A stretch of 64,000 nucleotides of DNA from Strigops habroptila (Eukaryota > Chordata > Aves > Psittaciformes > Psittacidae). The notes under the pieces were generated by a model. That model made no database searches, was not told where the DNA came from, and was given only the letters and a program-made list of their open reading frames with translations. The DNA is taken from contig NC_044277.2 in NCBI RefSeq assembly GCF_004027225.2, positions 97,399,552 through 97,463,551 on the forward strand. The letters run 5' to 3'. Both the position numbers and the translations under genes were made by a program. Of the stretch, positions 12,074 to 25,655 are shown one piece after another. Numbering within the stretch: the stretch's first letter is position 1; every line of letters starts with the position of its first letter.

Positions 12074-12429
12074 TAACACTGGGCAGGACTAATAATGACC
12101 ACTGCCTTGACTTCTGCGATGCAGGGTAGTCCTCAGTAAGCAAGTTCCATGCCAGACAGATAACGGTGGTTTGCCATAAATAATGGTTTTTATTTCCTTC
12201 ATAATCAGAACGTTCTAAATCATCTCTTTTCTTGGGGTAAGTTCTGTGTAGTTCTTGCCAGAAATGTGGCGGTTTTGTTTTTTTTTTTAAAATGAAACAA
12301 ACAACTGCAAACAACTACACCCTCAAACAAAACAGAACAAAAAAAAAACAACCCCAAACACTTCCTTATTTCTATTTTAAATTCAGTGAACTTCAAGCAA
12401 GGAAAACTTTGAGGAATTTACTTCCAGTA

Positions 12430-12485
12430 CAGAATCGTAGAATCAACTTGTTTGGAAAAGACCTTTAAGATCATCAACTCCACAT
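12430..12485 (-). mobile_element. CR1-like tail fragment
   Basis: AGAATCGTAGAATCAACTTG followed by TTTGGAAAAGACCTTTAAGATCATC is the reverse complement of a CR1 3' end. Only about 55 nt are recognisable. Confidence 0.6.
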
Positions 12486-13821
12486 AAGTAGCTGTAGACT
12501 GATCAACTCCTCTCTCCTTTCTTTAAAGGGAGTCTGAATGTCGTTGACTGTAAGTCGGTCTGTTCATGATACCTTTATTGGGCACTGACAAGCAAATTAC
12601 TTTGATTCCAGGGTAATTTCTGAATCCCAGGGTTCAGAAGTGCATCGTCGTATGCATTCCTGTGTGTACCTGTTTGTAACAAAAATCAGGCTGCTTCCAA
12701 GGTCAATTTAATCAACCTCTTTCGAAGATTCTGGATGTGCAGCTTGCTCATCAGTCTCTTTATCTGTCTGGTATATTAATATTTTCTTTAACCATCCAGG
12801 CAGAGGAGACTCTCCCCTGTATTACACTAAATGCACACATACAAACTGATGAAAGCCCTTGGAATCACAGCTTTTGTATTACACTTCCTTATGAAATCAT
12901 ATGAAGGCAGAAGAGTGCAGGCCATCTCCTGCAGAAGCCACTGCCTTTTCAGAGTCCAACTTAAATCTGAGAGTACTGAATCCCATCTGGGGAGGGATGC
13001 AAGCACCACACCTTTTGTCCTGGAGGGTTTTGTTCAGAGGAGCAAAAAAAAAAGTTCAGGTGAGAAGTACCTTTTGTGGAAGTAATTACTTTGTGCTCCT
13101 TAGGCTTAGGAAAAGCATGATCCCTGTGCCGGCAACCAAAGCAAGGAACAAATGGCTGCTGGCATCTGCAGAGGGCTCCTTGCCTTGTGGAGACAAATTC
13201 TGAAAATGTGTTTGGGTTTATGTGAAATACACCACACGTTTTTGTGAACCTTACTAATGCCTGTGCCTTTGCTTCATGCAGTGATCCAGTAGAACCTCAC
13301 ACAGTCTTTTGTCCATTTTCACAACATACACCCACTTCTCCCTGTTCCCTGTGCCTGCTTTGCGCAGCTATAGATTTCTGATCTCTAACTTGCTTGTCTA
13401 CGTATTAAATAGAAATAACTTTTCAAAGTGAAATGACTTAAAATTAATAATTATGAATCTGAATAGACTTTGAAATTTCAGTTCCTACCCCAAAATAAGT
13501 ATACATAGTATACGTATACGTCTTGATTCTCGTAAGCGTGGCTGCTGGCTGTTGGCAAACCTGAGTACTTCCTACTTGTAGGAGGGCATGTTTCCCTGAA
13601 ACTCCCTCAATCTAATGTAAATGTAATTGATAGCCTTGGCACTATGACAAAAGTTGTGAATTTAGTGAATTTAATGAACTCTATTGGGGAAAGAAATTCT
13701 ATAATAGCAGGTTGTTCTTGCTACAGATTTTGTATCTTGGCATCACTGGAGGGGCAGGAGGGCCCAGTCTGAGTTGCCTTCTGATGGTACATGCTCGCTA
13801 ATACATGAGGGGAGTGTTGGC

Positions 13822-14238
13822 AAGCTAAGAGGGCTGTAGCACCTCTGCTGTGGAGACAGGCTGAGAGAGCGGGGCTTATTCACCCTGCAGAAGAGAAGGC
13901 TCCAGGGACACCTTAGAGCAGCTTCCAGTGCCTAAAGGAGCCCACAAGAAAGCTGGAGAGGGGCTTTTGACAAGGGCAGGTAGGGACAGGACAAGGGGAA
14001 TGGCTTTAAACTGACAGAGGGGAGATTTAGCTGAGATGTGAGGCAGAAGTTCTTCCCTGTGAGGGTGGTGAGGCCCTGGCACAGGTTGCCCGGAGAAGCT
14101 GTGGCTGCCCCATCCCTGGCAGTGTTGAAGGCCAGGTTGGATGGGGCTTGGAGAAACCTGGTGTAGTGGAAAGTGTGGTGGAACTGGATGGTCTGTAAGG
14201 TCCTTTTCAACCCAAACCGTTTTATGATTCTATGAAAA
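13822..14238 (+). mobile_element. CR1 LINE 3' fragment
   Basis: From AGGGCTGTAGCACCTCTGCT to AACCCAAACCGTTTTATGAT and TCTATGA. It has lost the segment reading CCCTGCCCATGGCAGGGGGT that other copies keep near the 3' end. Confidence 0.92.
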
Positions 14239-14849
14239 CAAAAAAACCTCCAAAACCCCTAAACAGAAGCTTCCAAACAACAACAGCAACAAAGGCAAAC
14301 CCATGTACTGTGAACCATGTACATGGTTGTATGGTGTAACTGTAAAATCCAGCATGCACGCAATTTGCAATACTTTCCTGCTGAGGGATGTTTTTTAGTG
14401 TAGGTGCTATGTCTAGTACCAAGTTCTGAGTTGGCTCCTGGTGGTACATAGTTGCTAATACTCAAGGAAGGGGAGTGTTGACCTTTAGTCTGGCTCTCTC
14501 GAACTTCTGATCGGATCCTGAAGTTGAGTCTACTCTGACAGAAATCAGTCCACATTTTTAGATACGTTAAATGACGTGCTCAAGAAGCTTTTCTTCCTGG
14601 GCCTAGTCTTGTTTGCTGCTTGTAGCAAATCAGCTTAAGTAGTTGTGTAACAAGCTCTGTTATTTGAAGGAAAGTAGAGCATGGCAGGATCTGCTTTATG
14701 AAGTGCTCCCCTTCCCTGGGGCCAAAGAGGGACCTGCCCCTGGGCAGCTCCCCTTGAGGTTGAAGACAGAGTATGTCACTGAAAGCATTGCTGTTTCTGG
14801 GCTGTGGTGGTGCTGTGGTGTGGAGAAACAAAGCTCTGAGATAAGGAGG

Positions 14850-15048
14850 GGAAGAGAAGGTGGTGAGGCACTGACAGAGGTTGCACATAGAAGCTGTGGC
14901 TGCCCCATCCCTGGCAGCGTTCAAGGCCAGGCTGGATGGAGCTTGGAGCAACCTGGTCTAGTGGAAAGTGTCCCTGCCCATGGCAGGGGGTTGGAACTGG
15001 ATGAGCTTTAAGGTCCCTTCCAACCCAAACCTGTCTGTGTTTCTGTGA
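14850..15048 (+). mobile_element. CR1 LINE 3' fragment
   Basis: The 3' region from GGTGGTGAGGCACTGACAGA to TTCCAACCCAAACCTGTCTG. The 5' limit is uncertain. Confidence 0.9.
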
Positions 15049-16507
15049 ATTAGCAAGGGTGTAGGTTTTTCAGAAAACTAGCAGGCTTTTGAACCGAGTA
15101 TTGCTCTTGGTTCCTAAAAGAGCTCCAGTTGTGGCTACAAGTAAAAGGAGAGACCTTTCTTTGTTTAAAAAAAACCCAAACAAACCAAACCCAAAAAACA
15201 CAAACTGTTGCCGTGGCTATGTCTCTTTCAATGGTATTTTCCTAGCAACCTGCTACTTCGGCTTTTCACTTTTTGCTTCTAAACTTTGTTTCAAAGGTGG
15301 AATGTATCCTGACTTGACTTGTCGAATAGAAAATAAAAAAGCTTATAATGAAATAGTACATATGTTGAGAGGTATATTAAAAGCTTTATGGAGAGACTTA
15401 GTGAGATCTCAAAAACGGTAATACAAAACCTTTAGGTTTTGCAGTGTATTTAAGAGTCGTTCTAGCCAACACCTGACAGCTCGATTAATTAATGTTTTAT
15501 TTACTAAGCTTGAATTTCCCAAGCAAGGAGCTGTTCCTTAAAATATTCAAGCTATGAGTTTTTGAGCTTATATCTTGTATTTAATCTCTTATTAATGCAT
15601 GTAAACCAAGTGATTTGGGGGGGTGTGCTTTAGCAGTGTTGAAGGATTGTGCAGACTCATTTCTAATAGACAGTGTGAACCATTTTTCTCTCCGGCCATC
15701 CTTCAAGTTCATTAGCCTTTACACAAAATCAGCTTGATTGCTGTTTCTCAGAACTCCCTTTCTGTGTACCCAGAATTTTTTTGTGCATGTAATCTTGTAA
15801 GTGGTTGGACATTGAGGCAGTCTTTTGAAACAGAGGGGTGTTTTCATGAGATTTTTATGACAGGCAGAAGAAATGCTGATGCTTCTTGCTTATAAGTTTA
15901 TTGCTTATAAGCTCACTACCTTCTCTTCCCTTCCTTATCTCAGAGCTTTGTTGCCCCATGCTGTGGCACCACCATGGCCCAGGAACAGCGATGCTTATTG
16001 CCAACATATAAGACCACTTACCCTTACTGCTGTGTCATCAAAAGTTGTGCTTTTATCCCACACTTACGTTACCCAGTTTTCCTTTCCTTGCCTGTCACTC
16101 TGGAACTTAACTGCAGCTTCAAAAGATACATTTTTATTTCCTCTTCATAGCCTCAGACAACATCCTGTTTGTTTTCTTGCATATTCTGATAGCTTATACT
16201 ACAGTTTTTGCAGTGACCCTTTAGATTATTGAAATTCCTATGCCATGTGTGCTTACAACTTGTCAAAGGAAAATAAAACAAATAGTACTATAAAACACAC
16301 ATCAAAATTAAGTTTAGTCTAAACATTTTATTATCATCTTTCTGCTAGATGGGGTTAATTATTTAGCTTAATAATAAGTATTTATATTTCACACTAGATC
16401 AGTTAGCTAAATATTTGCCTTTGAGTTAGTAATGTGGCCAAGCCCCAGGGATAAGCTACTGACCTAACAGCAAAAAGCAAATAGGAGTGTAACTCTGCAG
16501 TGATGTA

Positions 16508-16990
16508 GTCATAGAATCGGAATGGTCGGGGTTGGAAGGGACCCTAAAGCTCATCCAGTTCCACCCCCCTGCCACAGGCAGGGACACCTTCCACTAGACC
16601 AGGTTGCTCCAAGCCCTGTCCAACGTGGCCTTGAACACCACCAGGGATGGGGCAGCCACAGCTTCTCTGGGCAACCTGTGCCAGGGCCTCACCACCCTCA
16701 CAGGGAAGAACTGCCTCATATCTCATCTAAATCTCCCCTCTGTCAGTTTAAAGCCATTCCCCCTTGTCCTGTCCCTACCTGCCCTTGTCAAAAGCCCCTC
16801 TCCAGCTTTCTTGTGGGCTCCTTTAGGCACTGGAAGCTGCTCTAAGGTGTCCCTGAAGCCTTCTCTTTTCCAGGCTGAACAAGCCCAGCTCTCTCAGCCT
16901 GTCTCCATAGCAGAGGTGCTCCAGCCCTCAGAGCATCTTTGTGGTCTCCTCTGGACTTGCTCCGACAGCTTCATGTCCTACTTATGTCAT
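16508..16990 (-). mobile_element. CR1 LINE 3' fragment
   Basis: Reverse orientation: starts with TCATAGAATCGGAATGGTCG (the 3' tail) and runs to CTCCTCTGGACTTGCTCCGA and CTTCATGTCC. At about 480 nt this is one of the longest of the majority subfamily in the window. Confidence 0.93.
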
Positions 16991-19900
16991 TGCCCATATG
17001 CAGGCATGAACAGCAGGGTGGCTGATGGCTGCTGGCTCTGATATCCACTGGGAGCTCCAGCTAAACCTCTGTGCAGCGGGGGCTGCCAGAAGGTTGGTTG
17101 TGTGAAACATTCCACACTGCTCCAGCATTCTCCCTCCTTTTCCCAGTACACAGGCTCTCTTCCTTTTTTCACCTCTTTTTCCTGTTCTGAACCTGGGGGT
17201 TCTGTTTATAAAAACTGATTTAATAGGGATTTATCCTTCTTACAAATAAATTCAGAAAGAACTGTGTGCTAGGATGTCAGAATGGCTTTGAGAGGGGCAT
17301 GCGACCTCTCATAAATATGAACCTGGTGGTTAGGAAACTTCCCTAATCCTGGCTGTAGTTGTAGCTCACTCAGAGGCCTTAGCTCTTTAATCTTATTCCA
17401 TTTTAGTCCCATCACTGAAAATAGGGTAAGGCTGATTATGTTGTGCATTTTATCATTTATAGCTACTCTGCATCTGTTGTTGTCACAGTGTTCTCATTTC
17501 AGTGGTGTTGACTAGTACCAGAGGTAATCTTGGATTAATCTAACCTTTTCTGGAAAAATCTTGTAGTTAACAAACGTATCTAGATATGGTGAGGCTGAGC
17601 AAGAGGAGATCTTGGATCCTTGAGAGCAAATCTACACCTCAGAGCAAGTGCATCTTTTAAATGGTGAAGCAAGTGGAAATTCAGCTTAGATGCTTAACAA
17701 GCTGGCTGCTAGTGTTTCCTCATTAAACCCCATAAAACTGTTCTCTACAGAAATATTCTTGAACAAATTCAGTTCACTTAGTCTTGCATGAGTAGTTCGC
17801 TGAAAAATAAAGAAATTATAACTATGTTCATCAGTAATCTCCCTTTTTGCTGCTGTTTTGGTACAATTTGTGCAGCTAATTGCCAGCTCCAACTCATAAA
17901 ATACCAAATACACCTTCAGTAGAGTTTGTGTTTTCTAAAATACTCAGGCTTTTGTCCAGTATAGCATAAAAGTTACCTGAATTATTGCCGAATGATTTGC
18001 TTTGCAACTTGCTGGAGTTAAAAAACTCTGTAACAAGACAACAGGTATGCTCAGGATCCTGCTCTCCTCTCCTGCCCTGGGTGCTTTGCCTAGTCCTCTC
18101 TGAACAGATCTCTTCTCCTGGAGGTAATGCTGCAAATGAGGCTTACCCTGTTCTTGAAAATTGTGCAAAATGCGATGTTTGATTAGGTTTTTTTTAAGTA
18201 CATGCTCCTTCTTTTTCCATTTCTGTTGAGGAATACTGTGTAACATCTCCTTTCCTTCATCCCATGTGATAAAAGCTCACCTCGATGTGTCAGTTAGTCC
18301 CGCCTCACTTGAAGCTGCTCTTTCCTGCTGTAATGGGTGGGGGCAGGATCATGGTTTCTGTAATGGGGAGATGATGTGGTCTCTGAAGAGGAGGCTGTTC
18401 CCATAATCTGGCAGCTCATTTTAGCAGCACTGAATGGCAAAATAAGCTGCTTCCTGGAGATGACTGGGTAGGAATTGATATTTCTTAACAGGCATCTGGC
18501 TGTTTGCATTTAATCAATGCCTCTTAAACTATGCAAGATTAACAGCTCCCTTAGGAGGGATCATACAGCTTCAGGGCTGTAGATATTTCTGTAGACAATT
18601 GGTGCTGTAGGCAGCTATGAAATTAGAAATGACTTAGCGAGGCACTGAAGTGACATGAGACTAGGAAGTGAACAAAACATGATTCATCCCAAAAAAGAAA
18701 TTATCTGGAAGGGATGCTTAATTTTATTTTTTTTCATGTAACTTATGTGATTTAACCTTCTTCCTCTTAACTAGAGCACACTATATTTGACCTACCCATT
18801 CTGAAAAACTGTTTTCTGTAGTTGTCTGTGACAAGTTAATTTTTCCATGCCCTCAGGTTAGTCAGGCTTCCTGAAAAACCAGAGTGTCTGGCTAAACATG
18901 CTGTCTTTCTCGGCTCTTTCTGAACTGCTGTGGATTTAGCAGTTACTTGCGTTTAAGAGGGTTGGTAGTTTCCTCAGAGATGGCCGCAGGGCATTTTGTT
19001 CTTCTGGAGTCCTCTTTCCTGTGTAGATTAAAGCTTATAAATTTAATTGGCTCTCTACCAGAATCAAGAGGAAAATGCACTGGTAGTTCATGATGATGCC
19101 ACATGGTGATTTAGTGGGAATGCTGGGAGGAGAACTCTGGTTTCATGAGCCAACCATAAAAATTGCTCCTTCCCACCCAGAAGCTGGCAGGCAGAGCATC
19201 AGGACCTGAGATGTGATAGCATTTGCCAACAGAAAGCTGTTGTGGGTCTCCTCATCAGTCTGTAATGGCTGTATGAACTGTTCCATGTTAATGGGATTTG
19301 GCAGAGGAGAAGGGTTAGAGGTGTTTGCATTTCTGATATGATGCCACGTATTCTGCCTTAATTGGTATGCAGCTTTTTGTGCTTTAAAATCTCTCTTCTT
19401 GGTGCCAGTTTAAGATGTGCTGTTGAAAAATGAAATTCATCAACAGGGTAGAAAGTCCAAGGGTATTTCTGACAGCAGAGAACAAGCATCTAGTCTCTAG
19501 CTCTAATACATGCTGACATTAAATTCTTTAATATTGAAGTGTGGCTACAAAATAAGATTCTTGTATTGCAATGTTACAGTGTCACTTTGTCACCTTTCCC
19601 AGTTCAGCTGCACCACTTCCATAGCACCATCCGTTGCTCTAGCTGCAGTTACGGCTCACAGCTTAGAGACAAACCACATACAAACCCAGGTAATCTTAAA
19701 TTGCAGTTTTAGGTAAATATTCTTGAAGGGTGAGAGTGCTGGACAGGGGAGACTAGAATTACTTATTAAAAAGATTGACTGGAGCATTGTTGATGGGATG
19801 GTTACCAGCTATAGGACCGGCTTCTGGAGACCACCTTGGCACTCTTCTGTGTTCAGGTTAGTTCCTTCAAATGAGCCCTAGTCAGTACATTAGAATTAAT

Positions 19901-20157
19901 CACATGTTGAGACTTTTCTGTTCTAAATATGTAGATATTCTACAAACCATGGGCTTTGTTTAAATGTAAAGCTATATAAGATTGGGGGGGGGGTGTCAGA
20001 CCAATTGAGTATGCAAGTCTGAAGTGTAATGGTGAAGAACTGAAAGCCTTATTTCCATTTACTGGTTGAATCCACAGAAAAATACAGTCCCTCCAGATGC
20101 ACATTTTAGAGAGGTCACATGGATGCAGTTAACACACAGGCAAGCATCTAACTTACT

Positions 20158-20240
20158 TTCATAGAATTCTACAGTGGTTTGGATTGGAAGGGACCTAAAA
20201 GTGGTCAAGTTTGAGGAAACGCTTCCACCTCCCTAACAGT
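20158..20240 (-). mobile_element. CR1 3' tail fragment, degenerate
   Basis: CATAGAATTCTACAGTGGTT then TGGATTGGAAGGGACC and a weak match to the next 40 nt. Short and diverged. Confidence 0.65.
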
Positions 20241-20645
20241 TGCCCCAGTAAACTTATGGAGAAGAATGTGTTCCCTTTCCTTCTGAGCTAAACCACTTGA
20301 ACTTTTAGTCTTTTCTTCATGGTATTTAAAGAAGTTTTAATATTGTTGTCCATCTTCCGATCCTAACTCATCATTCTTTATTCTTTTTGCTGGGATTCTG
20401 ATTAGAGCTGTGTGTTGTGTTTTGCTGAAGAAATGTTGCTGTGGTCTCACGGGTTCTTGTGCACCCTGTTCTCTAACAGACATCCCGTGCCTGTCGGGCT
20501 CCTGCCTTCTCTTGTCTTCATCACACACTTCAGTCTGTCTGTGTTTGATTAGTAAGCTCAGCCTTTGTTTCTCTTTGAACCCCATGTTTATGGCATAAAT
20601 CCTCTTAGTTTTCTGTTTTGATCCCTTGCATGACTTTGAATTTCA

Positions 20646-20855
20646 TAATCATAGAATCCTAGAATGGTTTGGGTTGGAAGAGACCTTAAAGCTCATCCAG
20701 TTCCAAGCCCCTGCCACAGGCAGGGACACCTTCCACTAGAGCAGGTTGCTCCAAGCCCCGTCCAACCTGGCCTTGAACACTGCCAGGGATGGGGCAGCCA
20801 CAGCTTCTCTGGGCAACCTGTGCTAGTGTCTCATCACCTTCATAGTGAATAATTA
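20646..20855 (-). mobile_element. CR1 LINE 3' fragment
   Basis: TCATAGAATCCTAGAATGGT through the CTCTGGGCAACCTGTGCTAG block. Close to the majority subfamily. Confidence 0.93.
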
Positions 20856-23304
20856 TAATAACAATAATGTCAAACTTTGTCTCATGTTGTCCATTCTGAT
20901 ATTCAAAATCACTGAACATTTCCTGGATGGCGTCCTAATGCCATTTGCTGATTTTAACTTCATTTCATCAGAACCTTTCTAATTTCTACAATTAAAAATG
21001 AAGATATGAAGCTGAGTTATTCTGGATTCTTGATCTTCCAATTCTAATAACTGTGTTCCTCCCAGCAACATAATTCTCCCGTTGACATTGCATTGCCACT
21101 TGTCACTTAGCCGATTCTTTATTTACCTTTATGTCATTTCCTTGTGTCTCTGGTTTCCCTAACATTTCCCCTGGCTACAGATAAAAATACTTTGCTTTCA
21201 GCTAAGTCAAGTCTTCCATGCTTTGTCTAGAAATTCTGTTATGTTACATCTCTTACGTTAACACTGTCCTGGTTTGCAATGATGCAAACAGCTTATCTTT
21301 CAAACTGTCACTCACATGGAAACAGTTTTGCAAGGTTTTAGGAACTCATCAGTGTCTCAGTCTTAAAACCAAAATGACTGATGCTACTTAAAAAAAAAAG
21401 AAAAAAGAAAAATCTACTTTTATGTGTATATGATGTGAAGCTTCAGATAGTTTAATGTGATACTGTATCCTACTAAAGCCATAGTCTCAGATTCAGCATC
21501 AATGGGAACCAAATAATCATTGAAAAATCCATAGTATAGTTGTCTGGTTTAGTAGCCGAGAGTTGAGGAAGATTAGATTTTCATGGCCAGACATTCAATT
21601 AAAAATAAACATATTTATAAGGTGATTATCAGTTTCAACTACCAGTTGTGGGGTTTGTGTTGATTATAGACTACCTGGTCTTAGGGATCATATAAATTTT
21701 TTTAGTACTTATTCTTTATGCTGTTCATTAAAGCACTTTACTCCTAAGCTAGCCTGGAAAACAGTTCTGCTTGTTGAAGGAGTAACTGCAGGACTGTTTA
21801 AATTGCTGTTTGCTCTTCAGGATTATGGTTAGCTGAAGGTCAGCAGGGCTCTATGGATGCCATTATTGCTGAGACTTGGGCTGCTTTTCCATCTCAGTAG
21901 TATCTACAGTCCCGCTAAGGTTACTTCATAAAAATGTTTCAGCACTAAATTTCAGTGAACACTTAACCAGAGCAAGATGTCTCAAAGCACAGCTTTGAAC
22001 TTGGTAGTTAATTCAAATTTTGCATTTATAGCCATACCCCCAAAAAGATTTGAGGGTTTTTTTTAACTTGTTGGTACTCGTGGGAGTAACCTACCACCTA
22101 ACTATGTGCAACACTTTTTCAGCCTTCAAATGTGCTTTTGGTTGGTGTTCCAAGCATGTGGGTTGTTGGGGCACAACTGACGCCCACTGTGCCTCTGCAT
22201 CCCTCTTGCACATGCGGGCTCCCCTAGATGCGCTCAGCCAGCTGTGTTTGAAGGTCAGACTTTCTGTGCGCCGTTGTATTTTTCCTAAAACAAAAACAAA
22301 GCAGAAGACTCGTCTGCCCTGACTGCAGAAATGCCCCGCAGTGCATTTACTGCAGTTCTCACTGTGGCTGGAGCTTCGCAGGCCATGAAAGTCTTCTGAT
22401 AACCCTGGAAACGTCCAGTCTACTTATTGTCAAACTACAGGAGCGTCAGTGGCTCTGCTTTAGCTGTGGGCTTGAGACCCGACTCTGTCAAATGCATCTA
22501 GGTGAGACAATTCAGCATTAGACCAGAGATCTGAGTAATAGTTTATTTATTTTCCTTTACATCTTGGGTCTGTGGGGTGTAGGTGGGAGCTCCCATGCAA
22601 ATACCAGCAGCAGCAGCAGCCTTTCAGGTGAACTGCTTCCCTCAGGTGGCCATGTTCAATCTCGAATGACTTGTCAATGTGAAAAAAGGTACTTTATCAG
22701 TTAGTTTTACAGAAAGAAAATAGTATTGGCAAGGTTTATTTAGCACTGCAAACCACCCAAAACTCCTCAGTAGTGAGGAATTAAAAAATTCCTAGAAAAC
22801 TGTCTGGCTCTTTACAAGGCTGTAAATTAGAATGATTTCAAAAGAGCAGAGACAGCATGTCATTTTTCTCATTCTTTCAGCAGAACCTTCCTGAATAAAT
22901 AGTAATAGAATTGTAGATATTTCTAGTATTATGTAAATGGCTTCGTGCTTTGATGTCCCTTGTGTCATTAGTTTGACACTAGCTGGAATTAATGGCCATA
23001 AACCTATATTACAAATGTGGCAGATAGACTTCTCTTGACTGCTTCTGATTCCTCATGTGAGCTCGCCGCTTTTGCTGTGGGATTTTAAAAGCGGAAAGTA
23101 GGTCACCGCAATGTGTGTGAACATAGGCTGAGAAACGGGCTATAATCTCAGCATTAAACAAACATGACTGTAATGCTGAAAGGAAATTTTCTATTTTTAA
23201 GTGCTTATTTCCATTATCACTATCTCATTCTGCAGAACAAACATATGGGGACTTATGTGTAGATGCACCCACAGATGGGATTTGGGAAGCAGTAGAAAAG
23301 ATAA

Positions 23305-23375
23305 ATATATATATGTACGTGTGTACATATATATATGTATTTATATGTTTAAAGGGTGACAATATATATTGTCAC
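23305..23375. repeat. Two adjacent AT-rich perfect palindromes
   Basis: 23305-23318 and 23323-23336 form a perfect 14-bp stem with a 4-nt loop (ATATATATATGTAC and its complement). 23356-23375 (GTGACAATATATATTGTCAC) is a perfect 20-bp palindrome without a loop, extended by G:U and A:U pairs in RNA. Confidence 0.85.
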
Positions 23376-24261
23376 TTTTGAATGGTTTCTCTGCATCTCA
23401 TGGAAAGCAAGCAGGGAAAGTGCCAAAATATGTAGGTCAAAAGAAATGAAGCGTTTTGAATCAAAGCAGCAATCAGACACTAACTGATCTGGGGATGGGT
23501 TTTCTAATACAGTGTGGTTGAATGTGAAGCAGTATTACATTAAAATTTTTCAGAGTTCCCAGACTCTGAAATGCATATTTATAATACACTCTTAGTCCTC
23601 AGAGTGGCTTCCTCGCTAACAACTCTGGGCGTCTGCTTTTGGGGATAAGTGTTGGCTTATGATCCAGAAATATCTGAAAGAAATAGTTTGGATTTTTTTA
23701 ACTAGGAGAAGGCATAATGAGGGAGGTGGTGCTGTCTCTGTTGCGTGTTTTAACTTACAAGAGCTGAGTGAAGATAAAGATAGATAAGGTGAAAAGCAAG
23801 TAAAGATGATAAATTGGCTATCTTTAGGCAAATAAAGGTATGAGCAGCAGGGAGAAAAGGGTAGTGAATTTTAATTCCTCTTTGCAGTCTGGGATCTCCT
23901 TAGTTAAATCTGTTGGGAAGATGAAGTACTAAAAAACTAATGAAGGAAAATGGTTCATATGGATAGGAACGATGGTCAGACTGTTATTAACTGGGCTGTG
24001 TCAGGAGTTCTTCTAAAGGGTCTGGGGAAAAAAGAGGAAACTAATAAAAATGGCAGCAAGGATTTATAGCTTGAGAGACTTAAAAATACACATATTATGG
24101 TACACAGTGATTTACAACTGTGAAGTACATGAGTCAAAAAAAAAGGGGGCTTTCTAATTTATTAGATATAAAGAAAACTATTAAACAGAGATGGAGGAGA
24201 AAATGAAAAAAGGCTGCAGTATTCAGACCCTTGTCTCCTTTCATTCGGTTTTTTATTATCA

Positions 24262-24685
24262 GAGAGCTGGAGCACCTCTGTTACCGAGGCAGGCTAAGAG
24301 AGCTGGGCTTGTTCAGCCTGGAGAAGAGAAGGCTTCAGGGACACCTTAGAGCAGCTTCCAGTGCCTAAAGGGGCCCATAAGAAAGCTGGAGAGGGGCTTT
24401 TGACAAGGGCAGGCAGGGACAGGAGAAGGGGGAATGGCTTTAAACTGACAGAGGGGAGATTTAGATGAGATGTGAGGCAGAAGTTCTTCCCTGTGAGGGT
24501 GATGAGGCTCTGGCACAGGTTGCCCAGAGAAGCTGTGGCTGCCCCATCCCTGGCAGTGTTCAAGGCCAGGTTGGACGGGGCTTGGAGCAACCTGCTCTAG
24601 TGGAAGGTGTCCCTGCCCCTGGCAGGGGACTGGAACTGGATGAGCTTTAAGGTTCCTTCCAACCCAAACCATTCTATCATAATGG
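24262..24685 (+). mobile_element. CR1 LINE 3' fragment
   Basis: From AGAGAGCTGGAGCACCTCTG to CCAACCCAAACCATTCTATC. Well preserved. Confidence 0.94.
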
Positions 24686-25626
24686 TGAAGTGATGAAACA
24701 GCCTAGAAGCAGCTAAGAGAATAGCAGGGTAATAAAAAGGATGCGCTGCGCTCTGGAAACAGCCTTTCAAGCCACATTTGTTTGATGAGGTAGCAGATGA
24801 GGTGTAGGTAAGATGGGGTGCAGAGAGTAAGGATGGTTCCTTATGTAACTTGCTTGCTCTGAGTTTTGAGACAGTCAGTTTTGTGCCCTCAGCTGGAGAA
24901 ACATGTCTTCAAAAATACTCACTAGTGGATCACTTTCACATTGTTGGCTGGGCACTTCGTATATGATGGTTTATGGACCTTGTTCTTGTAGGTTTTTCTG
25001 TTTGTAAATACTGACTTAAAAGAATACACTTGGTGATTGTGATCATTTAGTAGTAAGTGCTTTTATTTACTTTTGTTTTCCTCTCTGGCCCTGATTACAT
25101 TTGAAGAAGGAACTCAGCACTTGCAGGTTGTCAGGAGAGAACCTGGGGAGTGGAACAGATCACAACTGGAATGCAGCTCAGTGCAGGAAAGCAGTGGCCC
25201 TGTCCTCACAGGAGTGTTGTGTGTGAGGAGGTAGAGGCAGTTATTCTGCTCCAGTTGCTTTTGGTGGCGACGTGGCTGGGTAGCTCTGCCCAGTGTCTGT
25301 CAAGCAGGCAAATGGAAGACAGTCTGGGGACATGGGGAATGTGTGGTGTTTAATTGATGCATGAAAAGACATCTTAAGTATAAAACACTTTTCAGGAAGA
25401 GAACAGTAATTGGTTAGTCCATCTGGTATGGGCATGGGATAAGAATAAATCTTATGCTATGCTATTTTACGGTCTTAAAGATAAAGAAGCACTTGGTGTC
25501 TACCTGAAGAGACATTTGCAGGCTTATTTTTCATGCTAGTTTGAGTAAATATTATCTGGTCGCAGTGCAGAAGGGTAGAGCTTAGAGGAAGTTGGAGTTC
25601 CTCAAAACAAGTTACCAAATCATCAT

Positions 25627-25655
25627 CATTCCCTACCTACATGGTATGTAGGGAA
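25627..25655. repeat. Short palindrome
   Basis: The arms ATTCCCTAC and GTAGGGAAT, with inner TAC and GTA, form an almost perfect hairpin. It stands at the left edge of a moderately GC-rich stretch (25700-26160) that is open for 159 codons on the + strand, but nothing protein-like is recognised there. Confidence 0.6.
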
